Source of the DNA: Selenomonadaceae bacterium
GTDB lineage: Bacteria; Bacillota; Negativicutes; Selenomonadales; Selenomonadaceae
Assembly (NCBI GenBank): GCA_017470715.1
Contig: JAFUYE010000028.1
Coordinates: 1-44,181 of the forward strand
Direction: 5' to 3'
DNA length: 44,181 bases
Positions 24,096-33,467 of the stretch are shown here, in pieces. The position numbers and the translations under genes were made by a program. Position 1 is the stretch's first letter, and every line of letters starts with the position of its first letter. The notes under the pieces were generated by a model, which was not told where the DNA came from, did not search any database, and was given only the letters and a program-made list of their open reading frames with translations.

Positions 24096-26369
24096 ATGTA
24101 TAAATACGAGTTTGATTGCGAAACGGGCGGACTGTTGCTGACGGACACCGAAGAACGTATGTCCAAGGAGCCGCGCCCGATTTACGCCGAAGAAATGAAT
24201 ATTTTGGGCTTTGACAGCCGCTGGCACTACGAAAATCAAAATGAAGTTCCCTACCTCTGGGCGGAGGCGGGAAATTATTTTTATCGCGGACAAAAAATCG
24301 CCGTCGTCAAGGGCGGTTCGCTGTATGAAAAGCCGACTGTTGAGTTCGTCGAAGAAAATTTTTTGCCGGAAAATGAAACGTTGTTGCCCGTCGACTTGAA
24401 GGCAATGTCCGCGAAAAATTTCGATCTCATGGAAAATCTGCGTCAAGCGACCGTTAAGCGAATTTACAATTACTGGCGACGTTATCAAAAGCAGCTTGAT
24501 TGTTTTCACGTGGCGTTCAGCGGCGGCAAAGATTCCGTCGTCCTGTTGGATCTGGTCAAGCACGCTCTGCCGAAGTCGTCGTTTATCGTCGTATTCGGCG
24601 ATACCCGCATGGAATTTCCCGACACCTATAAAATCGTCGACGAAGTTGAAAAACGGTGCGCCGCCGAGGACATCGATTTTTATCGTGCCGCGTCAAAAAT
24701 GTTGCCCGAAGAAAGCTGGAAACTTTTCGGTGCGCCGTCAACGGTTTTGCGTTGGTGTTGTTCCGTTCACAAAGCCGCGCCGCAAACTTTGAAAATCCGT
24801 GAGATTTTGGGCAAGCCTGATTTTGTCGGTGCTGATTTCGTCGGCGTTCGTGCTCAAGAAAGTGTTCGTCGTTCGGAATATGAAGTTGAAAATTTCGGCG
24901 TGAAACAGCGCGGGCAACATTCGCACAACTCGATTTTGGAATGGAATTCAGCGGAAATTTGGCTGTATATTTTCATGCACGACTTGCCGATTAACGCGTG
25001 CTACAAAAAAGGTAATTCCCGCGCAGGTTGTCTGCTTTGCCCGATGACGAGCGGCAGAGCAAATTTTTTTCGCAATAACGCTTACCCGAACGCGATCGGA
25101 AAATTTGTCGATTATATTGCCGAAACCGTCAACGACGAAAATCTTGACTCCTACATAAGCAACGGCGGCTGGTTGAATCGACGAAACGGCAGAGACTTAA
25201 AAAATCCCGTGACCACCTACAGCGAAAAAATTATCGGCGAAAATCTTTACATCACCGTAACGAAGCCCGCAACCGATTGGCGCGAATGGATTAAAACTCT
25301 CGGCGAAGTTGCTTTTCCGTATGAAGTCGACGTGTCGGAAGACGGGACTGTCACTGCGAAAGTTCGAGCTGCTTACGACAAAACGCCCGCCATGAAAAAT
25401 TTTAAATCGGTTTTTCACAAAGCGGCGACCTGCGTAAATTGCGGCGTCTGTGAATCGAATTGCCGACACGGCGCGATTTCGTTCAATGACGGATTTCACA
25501 TTGACGAAAAAAAATGCGTCCACTGTTTGCAGTGCCACGCGATTGAAGCGGCTTGTTTAGTTTTTGATTCCGGAAAATTGCCCGTTGGAGGGGGAACCGA
25601 TAAAATGCAAAGTCTTAATACTTTTTCAGATCACGCTCCGAAACTCGAATGGCTTAAAAATTTTTTCGATAATCCAAAATCATTTTTGGAAGACAATCTG
25701 CTCGGTGTAATGCAAATCACAAGGTTTCGACGTTTTCTTTATGATGCCGAACTTGCCGACAGAAAAACTAAAATCGCCACGGAATTTACCGAACTCGTCA
25801 AAAAAATCGGTTGGGACACGGCAACGGCTTGGGGCTTGATTCTCGTCAATCTCGTTTACAACAATCCGCAAATTCGCTGGTACGTGGAAACTTTGCCGGT
25901 CAGTAAAGAAATTGCCCGCGCTGTTGTCGAAGAAAAATTGCAAGCAATAGGAATTTCGCCGAAAGATTCAAAGTCAATCGTCAAGGCGTTCAAGCGGCTG
26001 TGTGAAATTCCGCTCGGCACGACTTTAAAATTCGGCACCACGACAAGCGCAGGCAAAAATTTGGCGACATTGACGCGCACGAAGGCAAAAATTGATGACG
26101 GGCGAGTTATCCTCTACGCGCTGTACAAATTCGCGGAGGCGACGGACGGTTGGTATCAATTCAATTTGACGCGGCTGATGAGCGAAACCGATTCGGCGGG
26201 AATAAGCCCGACAAAAATTTTCGGGATAGAGCGCGAAGAAATGGAACAAATGCTGAACGGACTTTCGACGAATTACCCCGAATTCATCAACGCGACATTC
26301 ACCCATGACCTTGAAAAAATTTCGCTTGTCGCAGAAAAAACTTCGCGAGACGTTTTGAATTTGTTTTGA
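24096..26369 (+). CDS. PAPS-reductase-like ATP pyrophosphatase fused to 2[4Fe-4S] ferredoxin and DUF4007-like half (SspD-like, possibly SspD-SspB)
   Basis: A 757-residue multidomain protein. After about 130 residues comes a PAPS-reductase fold: PP-loop SGGKDSVVLLDL (143-154), GDTRMEFPDTY, RWCCSVHKAAP and GCLLCPM (cysteines 312 and 315), which may hold an iron-sulfur cluster. Residues 446-490 carry two ferredoxin motifs (CVNCGVCESNC and CVHCLQCHAIEAAC). The C-terminal 250 residues are helical, with FSDHAPKLEWLKNFFDNP and GISPTKIFGIEREEME, which I read as DUF4007. DndC and SspD of this fold adenylate DNA for sulfur insertion; DUF4007 is, to my knowledge, the SspB nickase family. The domain names should be verified. 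Confidence 0.72.
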   Translation: MYKYEFDCETGGLLLTDTEERMSKEPRPIYAEEMNILGFDSRWHYENQNEVPYLWAEAGNYFYRGQKIAVVKGGSLYEKPTVEFVEENFLPENETLLPVDLKAMSAKNFDLMENLRQATVKRIYNYWRRYQKQLDCFHVAFSGGKDSVVLLDLVKHALPKSSFIVVFGDTRMEFPDTYKIVDEVEKRCAAEDIDFYRAASKMLPEESWKLFGAPSTVLRWCCSVHKAAPQTLKIREILGKPDFVGADFVGVRAQESVRRSEYEVENFGVKQRGQHSHNSILEWNSAEIWLYIFMHDLPINACYKKGNSRAGCLLCPMTSGRANFFRNNAYPNAIGKFVDYIAETVNDENLDSYISNGGWLNRRNGRDLKNPVTTYSEKIIGENLYITVTKPATDWREWIKTLGEVAFPYEVDVSEDGTVTAKVRAAYDKTPAMKNFKSVFHKAATCVNCGVCESNCRHGAISFNDGFHIDEKKCVHCLQCHAIEAACLVFDSGKLPVGGGTDKMQSLNTFSDHAPKLEWLKNFFDNPKSFLEDNLLGVMQITRFRRFLYDAELADRKTKIATEFTELVKKIGWDTATAWGLILVNLVYNNPQIRWYVETLPVSKEIARAVVEEKLQAIGISPKDSKSIVKAFKRLCEIPLGTTLKFGTTTSAGKNLATLTRTKAKIDDGRVILYALYKFAEATDGWYQFNLTRLMSETDSAGISPTKIFGIEREEMEQMLNGLSTNYPEFINATFTHDLEKISLVAEKTSRDVLNLF

Positions 26370-26389
26370 CTCGTTAAGGAGTGTCGGCG

Positions 26390-29300
26390 TTGGCATACGA
26401 ACCAAATAAATATTTCGAGTTCTTTGTTATCGACGAGGGCTATTACCCCGAAATCAACGAAAGTGCAATCAAAGATCCGAAAAACAAATGGCAAAGCACC
26501 TTCCCGCACGGCGACATTGTGGAGTTGTTGAAGTTAATGGAACGCACCTTGTCACGTTCGGACAAAAAAAGTTTGTGGCTTGAAGGTTCATACGGCACCG
26601 GCAAATCGCGAATCATTTGGATGTTGCAAAATCTTTTGTCGTGCCCCGAAACGGACTTCGACGCCTACTTTGACGAATATGACAATTTGCGCGGCGAAAT
26701 CGATTTGCGGGAACGACTTCGGACGATTCGCAACGGCAAAGTCGTCACGGCTTGCCGATATGCGACGGGCGACATTACTTCGACGCAAAAATTGATATTC
26801 GCCGTGTTTGAAAGTTTGACCGACGCGCTCAAGAAAAACGGTTGCAAATTCGACGGTGCGAAAACTTTACGCGGCAGAATTGTCGATTGGCTGGAAGCGG
26901 ATACGGCAAATTTGGAATTGTTTCGTGCCAAAATCCGCAAGCCCGAATACATGATGTCGGCGACGTTGGCGAACAGAAGCGCGGAAGAAATTCTCGAACG
27001 TCTCAAAAATACTCAGGCGGAAGTTTCGCAACTCGTTGAAGAAATTTTGAAACTCGGCGAGCGTGAAGGAATTCGCGCTTTTAATATCGACATGACCGAT
27101 TTAATCGGCTGGATAACCGAAGTCACCGCCGAAAATAATCTTAAAGCGTTGGTGCTGTTCTGGGACGAATTTTCCAAGTTCTTTGGCAACAACCGTAACA
27201 ATCTCGACGAATTTCAGCGGCTGGCGGAACTTACGAATATCGCGCCGTTTTATCTGGTTATCGCAACGCACGAATCAGACAGTTTGGTTGGCGTCGGCGA
27301 CCAAGCTTTTAGAACCGTCAGCGACCGATTCACGCACAAAAATATCACCATGCCCGACAACATTGCCTTTGAACTTATCGGACACGCGTTGAAGGTCAAG
27401 GACGTGGCGAAAAATGACTGGAATTTCATTTCTGCCGCGTTGCGGGAAAGAACTGCCGAGCCGCGCAAGGTTATCATGGACTTCGCCAAAATTCGCGACG
27501 AAAAAATTCTCACGGACATTTTGCCGATTCACCCGACAGCCGCAATTTTGCTCAAAAATCTTGCTCAATATTTTGCGTCGAACCAACGCAGCGTTTTCAA
27601 TTTCATAAAGAACAGCGACCCGAAAATTAAAGCGTTCCAAGATTTTATCGCGACGAAGAGCCCCGAAAACGGCGACTTGTTGACGGTGGATTATCTTTGG
27701 AATTTTTTTTATGAGAGCGGCACGGACGAACACGGCGGCAACGTCGGGCGCATGAATTTGAAGCCGTCGATTCGCACGATTCTCGATTCTTACGGGCTGA
27801 ATAAAGATAATTTGAATCTCGACGAGCAAATTGTTTTGAAGACGATTTTGTTGTTTCAAGCGATAGATCAGGAATCAAACGGGCAAGTTGAAATTTTCCG
27901 CCCGAACGCCAAAAATTTGGAGCTGGCATTTACGGGCGTCGATTTTATGGAAAACGGACGTGCCGTCGCCATCGCCAACGATTTGGTTCGGAAAGAAATT
28001 CTGTTCAACAAGCCCGACAAAAACGGTACAACTTTTGCGGCAATGGCTTTGGGCGGCGACTTCGCGGAAATTGAACGGTTCAAAAAATCCCTCAAAGAGA
28101 CCGTGCGGACTGCCGAGTTGGTCACGGGCGCAAATTTGCTTGACGTGATACCGCGAACGCCGTCGCAAAAATTCCGTTATGTTCTGCACGCTGCCACCGC
28201 CGACAATTTTACGTTGACGATAAACCGGCTCACCAACGAAAAAGAAAATTATCAACTCAAAGTCGTCGTTTGTTTTGCGCGCAATAAAGATGAGCAAAAT
28301 AAACTTTACAACCTTATCGGCGGGGCAATCACGAATTCGCGCTATCTGCGGCTGGTGATTATCGACGCGTCGTCAAATTTAATTAGTCGCGATTTATTTA
28401 ATCGTTGGCTTGAGAATTCGGCGCAGGAAAAATATTGGCGCGCCAAAGACAGTTCGCTTGCCGACAAAATGCAGAGCAATGCCGTCGACTGTCTCAAAGA
28501 GTGGAGCAATTCTTTCGTCAACGGCTCATTCGTCTATTATCCTGCGGTGCATGACGAACGTGAAGCGCGCAGAGGCGTTTCCTGTCAAAATTCTGACGGA
28601 CTCACGGAAAATTTTAAAGACAATGTTCGCCGATTGTTCCGCTATTCGTTTGATGACGCGAACATTACCGACACGCTGTTTTTGGCTACGAATTTGAAAA
28701 AACTTTCCGAGGTCGGAATTCGACAAGAAGAATTTTCCATGCTCAAGACGAAGCAAATAAAAACCGTTTTGGGCGACGTTTGGCAGATGTCCGGCAAATA
28801 CTGGGAAGTTTATCCGGACTTGAATATATCGCGGCTGAAAATCGAACTCGACGCAATGATTAAAGCCGAAATCGATAAAAACGTTCGCATTTCGTTCGAC
28901 GACATTTTTAATTTTCTGCTTGAACGCGGGTTCATGCCGCTGAACATTTACGCTTTTTTGACGGGCTTTTTGTTGAAGGAATACGCGGCAGATCCGTACA
29001 GATACAGCGCGGGCACGGACGGCAACACCGGCGGCGCGATGACGTTGCAAAAGTTGTCGGAATGCGTTGGCGACAGTATCAAGCAGACGGTCACTCCCGT
29101 GAGAAGTTATCGCCCGAAATATCTTGAGATAATGTCGGCGAATCAGCGCCGGTTCATTGAATTTGCGTCAACAGTTTTTGACGTGACGGAAGATGTTTCG
29201 GTTGAGCAAAGCGCGCAGAAACTTCGCCTCAAGCTGAAAAATTTGAATTATCCGCTTTGGTGCTACGTCGACGCGGCGGAACGGAAATATAAAGACTTTT

Positions 29301-30580
29301 TGCGTTTACTTGCCGAAATTGCCAACTCCAAACAGGCGGTCAGCGTTTCGGCATTGGCGGAACGTGCGGGACAATTTTTGATAAACACTCCCGCAGCGTT
29401 CAACGATTTGAAAAAATTCCTTACCGTCGACAACGGGCGCGAAATTTTTACCGACTTTCTTCGGGACTTCGCGGGCGGAATATTTTTTGAACTTGCCGGT
29501 AAAATCGGCGTGAGCGACGTTGTTGCGGAATGTCAACGGCGCGTGACTTCCGACGACAAAATTTGGTTGCACGACAAAGAAACTGCGGAAGATGATTTAC
29601 AAAAGTTGCTTGTCGATTACAAGATTGTTGCCGAGAGCCGGAATTTCGGTATCGGCGGAACGTCTTTAAATTCCTGCGTTCAAGATTGGAAAAATTTGTG
29701 TCGGTACAATCTCAAAATCCCGTGCGACGTGATTGCCGAAAGTTATCCTGCGATAAAAGATTTTTTGACGACCTTGAAAGAAATTGTCCTGCGCAACGAT
29801 ATTCCGCAAGTCAAACGCGAATTTTTCTTGCGACAACTCATCGACAATGCCGAAATTATTCATGCCGCAATGAACGAACCGCAGAAAATTTTGCGCGAAA
29901 AATTTTCGTCCCTGCTTAATGACTTGAACGACCGCGAAGTTGCCGAAATTTATATGTCGCTCCCAAACAGTTCGTTTGCGGATTCACGCGGGCATTATTA
30001 TAAAAATTTGCTCGACAAGACGACGGAAATTCGCAAAGGTCAGTTGAAAAACGAATTGTTGAATTTGTGGCGGGAAGTTGCCGGCAACAAATCCCCGCGT
30101 GAATGGTCAACGATTCATCGAACACCGATTTTGGCAATGGTACCGAAATCCGAGGAGCCGAATGCGCGGAAAATTTTTGATACTGTCATGGCGAACGCGC
30201 CCGACGAAAACGACGTAAAATTTGCGATAGATTATCTCAAAAAGCATCCGTCTTATTTCGCGGCGATAAAAAACGCGCAACGGATTGAGGAAGCTTTTCG
30301 CGAAGCGATTATCGGCGACAAAAAAGTTTTGCTTGACGACAACGACGAAGTTCGCAACGAGTTGGAATCGAAATTTCGGGGCGACGCTTATCAATGGTAT
30401 CCGAATGTTCGCGTTAAAGAGCTGGTCGACGAAATTGCGCGGAACAAATATTACAGCGACGGGGCTTACGATAAAATCACGGCGCAAGTCATGCAAATGC
30501 CGCCGGAACAGGCAAAAACGCTGTTGATTGAGTTGCTTGACAAAAATTATGAAGTCGGCTTGAAAATTTTCAGCCGCTAA
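26390..30580 (+). CDS. Large P-loop ATPase, SspC-like
   Basis: A 1396-residue ATPase. I choose the TTG at 26390, with AAGGAG eight bases upstream; the in-frame GTG at 26381 touches the SD. Walker A is LEGSYGTGKSRIIWML (about 63-78) and Walker B LKALVLFWDEFSKFF (about 251-265), followed by a sensor-like YLVIATHESD. The N-terminus (YEPNKYFEFFVIDEGYYPEIN) precedes an AAA-type domain. The remaining 1000 residues are mostly helical. Its size and place after the ATP pyrophosphatase fit SspC, the ATPase of the Ssp phosphorothioation system, but BREX- or DptH-type ATPases also share such motifs. It likely drives DNA remodelling during modification. Confidence 0.7.
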   Translation: MAYEPNKYFEFFVIDEGYYPEINESAIKDPKNKWQSTFPHGDIVELLKLMERTLSRSDKKSLWLEGSYGTGKSRIIWMLQNLLSCPETDFDAYFDEYDNLRGEIDLRERLRTIRNGKVVTACRYATGDITSTQKLIFAVFESLTDALKKNGCKFDGAKTLRGRIVDWLEADTANLELFRAKIRKPEYMMSATLANRSAEEILERLKNTQAEVSQLVEEILKLGEREGIRAFNIDMTDLIGWITEVTAENNLKALVLFWDEFSKFFGNNRNNLDEFQRLAELTNIAPFYLVIATHESDSLVGVGDQAFRTVSDRFTHKNITMPDNIAFELIGHALKVKDVAKNDWNFISAALRERTAEPRKVIMDFAKIRDEKILTDILPIHPTAAILLKNLAQYFASNQRSVFNFIKNSDPKIKAFQDFIATKSPENGDLLTVDYLWNFFYESGTDEHGGNVGRMNLKPSIRTILDSYGLNKDNLNLDEQIVLKTILLFQAIDQESNGQVEIFRPNAKNLELAFTGVDFMENGRAVAIANDLVRKEILFNKPDKNGTTFAAMALGGDFAEIERFKKSLKETVRTAELVTGANLLDVIPRTPSQKFRYVLHAATADNFTLTINRLTNEKENYQLKVVVCFARNKDEQNKLYNLIGGAITNSRYLRLVIIDASSNLISRDLFNRWLENSAQEKYWRAKDSSLADKMQSNAVDCLKEWSNSFVNGSFVYYPAVHDEREARRGVSCQNSDGLTENFKDNVRRLFRYSFDDANITDTLFLATNLKKLSEVGIRQEEFSMLKTKQIKTVLGDVWQMSGKYWEVYPDLNISRLKIELDAMIKAEIDKNVRISFDDIFNFLLERGFMPLNIYAFLTGFLLKEYAADPYRYSAGTDGNTGGAMTLQKLSECVGDSIKQTVTPVRSYRPKYLEIMSANQRRFIEFASTVFDVTEDVSVEQSAQKLRLKLKNLNYPLWCYVDAAERKYKDFLRLLAEIANSKQAVSVSALAERAGQFLINTPAAFNDLKKFLTVDNGREIFTDFLRDFAGGIFFELAGKIGVSDVVAECQRRVTSDDKIWLHDKETAEDDLQKLLVDYKIVAESRNFGIGGTSLNSCVQDWKNLCRYNLKIPCDVIAESYPAIKDFLTTLKEIVLRNDIPQVKREFFLRQLIDNAEIIHAAMNEPQKILREKFSSLLNDLNDREVAEIYMSLPNSSFADSRGHYYKNLLDKTTEIRKGQLKNELLNLWREVAGNKSPREWSTIHRTPILAMVPKSEEPNARKIFDTVMANAPDENDVKFAIDYLKKHPSYFAAIKNAQRIEEAFREAIIGDKKVLLDDNDEVRNELESKFRGDAYQWYPNVRVKELVDEIARNKYYSDGAYDKITAQVMQMPPEQAKTLLIELLDKNYEVGLKIFSR

Positions 30581-30583
30581 TGT

Positions 30584-30685
30584 TTGGAACGCGTTTGTCA
30601 AATGCGGGCGACAATTCGGAAACAACTTGCCCTGCTTGATGTCAAGTACACGGGCAAAAATATTCCAAAGTTCGAGGTAATTTAA
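30584..30685 (+). CDS. Possible 33-residue peptide
   Basis: A short open frame beginning at TTG (or ATG at 30602) one codon after the ATPase stop, in the same frame, and ending exactly one base before the TTG of the next gene. It encodes a basic peptide ending KYTGKNIPKFEVI. No SD is clear. It might be translated by reinitiation, be a readthrough tail of the ATPase, or be a remnant of a lost gene. Confidence 0.3.
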   Translation: MERVCQMRATIRKQLALLDVKYTGKNIPKFEVI

Positions 30686-30892
30686 TTGGCTACGAAAAAT
30701 TTCAAGTGCATTGCTTGCGGTAAATCTTCACTGAGCAAAAACGAAATCGGCATAAACAAAAAACTCTTGGGCATGAAGTCCAAAAATTTTTATTGCCTTG
30801 AATGCCTGGCGAATCTGTTGGAAGTTGAGCCGCAAGATATTTTGGACAAAATTGAGGATTTCAAGCGTGACGGTTGCAAACTCTTCGAGTGA
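30686..30892 (+). CDS. Small zinc-ribbon-like protein
   Basis: A 68-residue protein with two CxxC pairs (CIACGKSSLSKNEIG and CLECLANLL) that should bind one zinc or an iron-sulfur cluster, followed by a helix with many acidic residues. It starts at TTG eight bases after GAGG and overlaps the cysteine desulfurase start by 26 bases, so the two are translationally coupled. The position between the ATPase and a desulfurase suggests help in sulfur transfer or DNA binding. Confidence 0.65.
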   Translation: MATKNFKCIACGKSSLSKNEIGINKKLLGMKSKNFYCLECLANLLEVEPQDILDKIEDFKRDGCKLFE

Positions 30893-32018
30893 AATTATTT
30901 ACGCGGACAACGCGGCGACGACCAAACCGGACGCGGAAGCTTTGGCGTTAATGTTCGAGTTGCAGGAAAAATTTTTTGCAAATCCGTCGTCGGCTTATAA
31001 ATTGTCGCGCCCGCTGAAAAAAATTTTGCAAGAATCACGGGAAAAAATTGCCGCCTGTATCAACGCAAAACCGCAAGAAATTTTTTTCACGTCGGGCGGC
31101 ACGGAAAGCGACAATTGGGCGATAAAATCTTCGGTGCTTGAGTCATTGCCCGAACGCCCGAATATAATCACTTCCGCCGTTGAGCACAAAGCGATTTTGA
31201 ATTCATGTGCCGCGATGAAAAATTTAGGTTGCAGCGTGACAAAATTGCCCGTCGACAAATTCGGCGCAGTCAATCCCGTTGACCTTCGCGAAAAAATTTT
31301 GCCGCAAACGAAAATTGTTTCCGTCATGCTTGCCAACAACGAAGTCGGGACAATTCAACCCGTCAAAAATCTTGCGAACGTGGCGCATGAACACGGAAAA
31401 ATTTTTCACAGCGACGCGGTTCAAGCTGTCGGGCATATTCCCGTTGACGTTGACGAATTTGGCGTTGACATGCTGTCGGCTTCCGCGCACAAATTCAACG
31501 GGACAAAAGGCGTCGGATTTCTTTACGTGCGAACCGGTTTGAACATTGCGCCTTACATTGACGGCGGCGGTCAAGAATTTTCAAGACGCGCCGGCACGGA
31601 AAATGTTCCCGCCGTTGCCGCAATGGCTCTTGCGTTGGAAAAAAATTGTCGCGATATGAATGTCACCGCTAAAAAAATTTCAGCCTGCGAAAAAATTTTA
31701 CTCGACAAGCTGAAAAGCAACGGCGTTGATTTTATTTTAAACGGCGGTGATAATCGTCTGCCCGGTCACCTGAGTTTGTCGTTTAAAGACTGTGACGGCG
31801 AAACTCTTTTACACAGACTCGATTTGAAAAATATCTGCGTTTCAACCGGCTCGGCTTGCAATTCGCAACAAGTTCAAAAATCTCACGTCCTGCAAGCTCT
31901 GAATATTTCCGAAGATTATATTTACGGGACAATCAGGATTACTTTCGGTAAAGAAAATTCCTGCTACGAGGCAGAAATAATCGGCGAAAGTTTAACCGAC
32001 ATTTTGCGAACAATTTGA
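30867..32018 (+). CDS. Cysteine desulfurase (NifS/IscS family), DndA/SspA-like
   Basis: A PLP enzyme that takes sulfur from cysteine as a persulfide. From the GTG at 30867, with GAGG upstream, it is 383 residues long and starts IIYADNAATTKP, as the family does. The PLP lysine is in SASAHKFNGTKGVG, the PLP-binding histidine region is TSAVEHKAIL, and the active cysteine is in STGSACNSQQ (about residue 330). Being the last gene of a set with a PAPS-reductase-like protein and an ATPase, it probably supplies sulfur for DNA phosphorothioation, although a housekeeping IscS/MnmA role cannot be excluded from sequence alone. Confidence 0.88.
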   Translation: MTVANSSSEIIYADNAATTKPDAEALALMFELQEKFFANPSSAYKLSRPLKKILQESREKIAACINAKPQEIFFTSGGTESDNWAIKSSVLESLPERPNIITSAVEHKAILNSCAAMKNLGCSVTKLPVDKFGAVNPVDLREKILPQTKIVSVMLANNEVGTIQPVKNLANVAHEHGKIFHSDAVQAVGHIPVDVDEFGVDMLSASAHKFNGTKGVGFLYVRTGLNIAPYIDGGGQEFSRRAGTENVPAVAAMALALEKNCRDMNVTAKKISACEKILLDKLKSNGVDFILNGGDNRLPGHLSLSFKDCDGETLLHRLDLKNICVSTGSACNSQQVQKSHVLQALNISEDYIYGTIRITFGKENSCYEAEIIGESLTDILRTI

Positions 32019-32066
32019 TTAAACCGAGCGAAATTGTTCGGATTCGTCAATGACAATCGCGCTTGC

Positions 32067-32103
32067 AAAAAAAACAGCTCTCACACACGGGAGCTGTTTT
32101 TTT
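32067..32103. terminator. Bidirectional terminator closing the island
   Basis: Stem AACAGCTC / GAGCTGTT with a loop of about ten bases, eight A on the left and seven T on the right. It ends the plus-strand island and the minus-strand exported-protein operon. Confidence 0.85.
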
Positions 32104-32136
32104 GTGCGTTGATGCGGCATCAAGTCAGATACCGTT

Positions 32137-33453
32137 TTATTTCTTCCCCGTCAAGGAAGTATTGACCTTTTTATAAAAATCCGTCAACAGATGGCGATAA
32201 GCGTCGGCAACTTTGTCGTCGGTTTCGGTTGCACTGTGCGAGACAATGGTTCGCCCGTTGGCGTCCGTGAGATTGAATGTCCCGCTGACTGTCGCCGTGT
32301 ATTTCCAATATCCATGGTGGTCGACGATTTCTGTTTCGTATTTCCGTATCTTTTTGGTGTGTTTCTTGCCTGCACCGTCGTACCAATCGGATTTTTCTTC
32401 CGACAGCAATTTGTTGCTCAACGTGACGTAAGGTTCAATCCACTTGCGATCCAAAGAGTAACGGCTTATCGTGCCTTGAACGAAATATTTCGCACTGCCG
32501 TCGCCGGAATAATCAATTTTTACATCGGTATTTTTGAGCGCTAAATTTTTCATGGAGAAATAAGCGGACTTTAACGCGTATTCGTCGCCGCCGACATTGT
32601 CGGGCAAATTTATTCCCTTGAAGCCGATAGTTTTCGGGAGACGAGTTTTCTTTTTGTTGTCCTTGAAATCGTCTTGAATTTTTTCGAAGTCTTTTCGGAA
32701 TTCATCGACCAGATCTTTAAAAAGCTCGACTCTGTATCTGTCCGGCTTGAGCGATTTGGTTTGTTTGCCGCCGAAAATTCCGTTGATAAGCCCAATAACT
32801 CCGCCATGTTTTTCGCCGTAAGTGTGTTCGGCGTTGCGGTAAGTCATAATTTTTTTGCCTTCTCTGTCGAACATGTTGTATTCCATGCCCAAGTGATAAA
32901 GCATTAACTCTTGAGCGGGGATGGTGTGCGTTACGTTCCAAGTTCGCTCGTCATAAGTCCTGTTGCCGTTGGGACCGCCCGATTCTTCCGTCCACGATTT
33001 CATTTGAACAGTTACGGTTTTTGCCGGCGAAGTATGCGGCTCAAGCTTATCCAGATTTATCTTCGACATTACATAACCGTTTGCCGCCGTAATATCCGTG
33101 ACGACTGCGGCGCGTTCTTGTTCCGAAGAGAAATTGTTGTACAAGGATTTGTATTTTTCTTCGTCGACGCGAATTTCTTTGTTCTCCTTCAGCGAACTGC
33201 CGAGCGGAACAGTTTTGATTTTCAACTTGCGGACGAAACGTTTATCAAAATAATCGTTGGCTTGATAGACTTCAGATTTTTCGTTTTCGTCAATTTTAAA
33301 AGTGCCGTCCAAACCCTTGAACGGATAGACGACAATTTTTTTAAATTGCGGAAGATGGGACGCGGCGTCATACCACAATTCACCGTGAGCAAACGCCGTA
33401 GTCGGAAGCATGACGGCAAAAGATGCAACCGCTGCGAATTTTTTCCAGTCCAT
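32137..33453 (-). CDS. Exported protein of unknown function, possibly lipid- or surface-associated
   Basis: A 438-residue protein with a Sec signal peptide (DWKKFAAVASFAVML, ending TTAFA) and cleavage before HGELW. The start at 33453 has AGGAG nine bases upstream. The mature protein opens with a strand (KKIVVYPFKGLDGTF) of the kind seen in CsgG-like domains. Two later regions look like repeats of one another in design (an HTIPAQELMLYHLG stretch and YETEIVDHHGYWKYTATVSG), rich in beta strands. I recognise no enzyme motif. It is the last gene of a six-gene exported set. Confidence 0.65.
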   Translation of the reverse strand: MDWKKFAAVASFAVMLPTTAFAHGELWYDAASHLPQFKKIVVYPFKGLDGTFKIDENEKSEVYQANDYFDKRFVRKLKIKTVPLGSSLKENKEIRVDEEKYKSLYNNFSSEQERAAVVTDITAANGYVMSKINLDKLEPHTSPAKTVTVQMKSWTEESGGPNGNRTYDERTWNVTHTIPAQELMLYHLGMEYNMFDREGKKIMTYRNAEHTYGEKHGGVIGLINGIFGGKQTKSLKPDRYRVELFKDLVDEFRKDFEKIQDDFKDNKKKTRLPKTIGFKGINLPDNVGGDEYALKSAYFSMKNLALKNTDVKIDYSGDGSAKYFVQGTISRYSLDRKWIEPYVTLSNKLLSEEKSDWYDGAGKKHTKKIRKYETEIVDHHGYWKYTATVSGTFNLTDANGRTIVSHSATETDDKVADAYRHLLTDFYKKVNTSLTGKK

Positions 33454-33467
33454 AAAATCAGCTCCTG

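Noticed and set aside
26381..30580. The large ATPase as a BREX-type BrxC/PglY or DptH protein
   Set aside because: No methyltransferase, PglZ or Lon-like BREX gene is present, and the neighbours are sulfur-transfer genes, so an SspC-like role fits better. I cannot exclude a distant relation.
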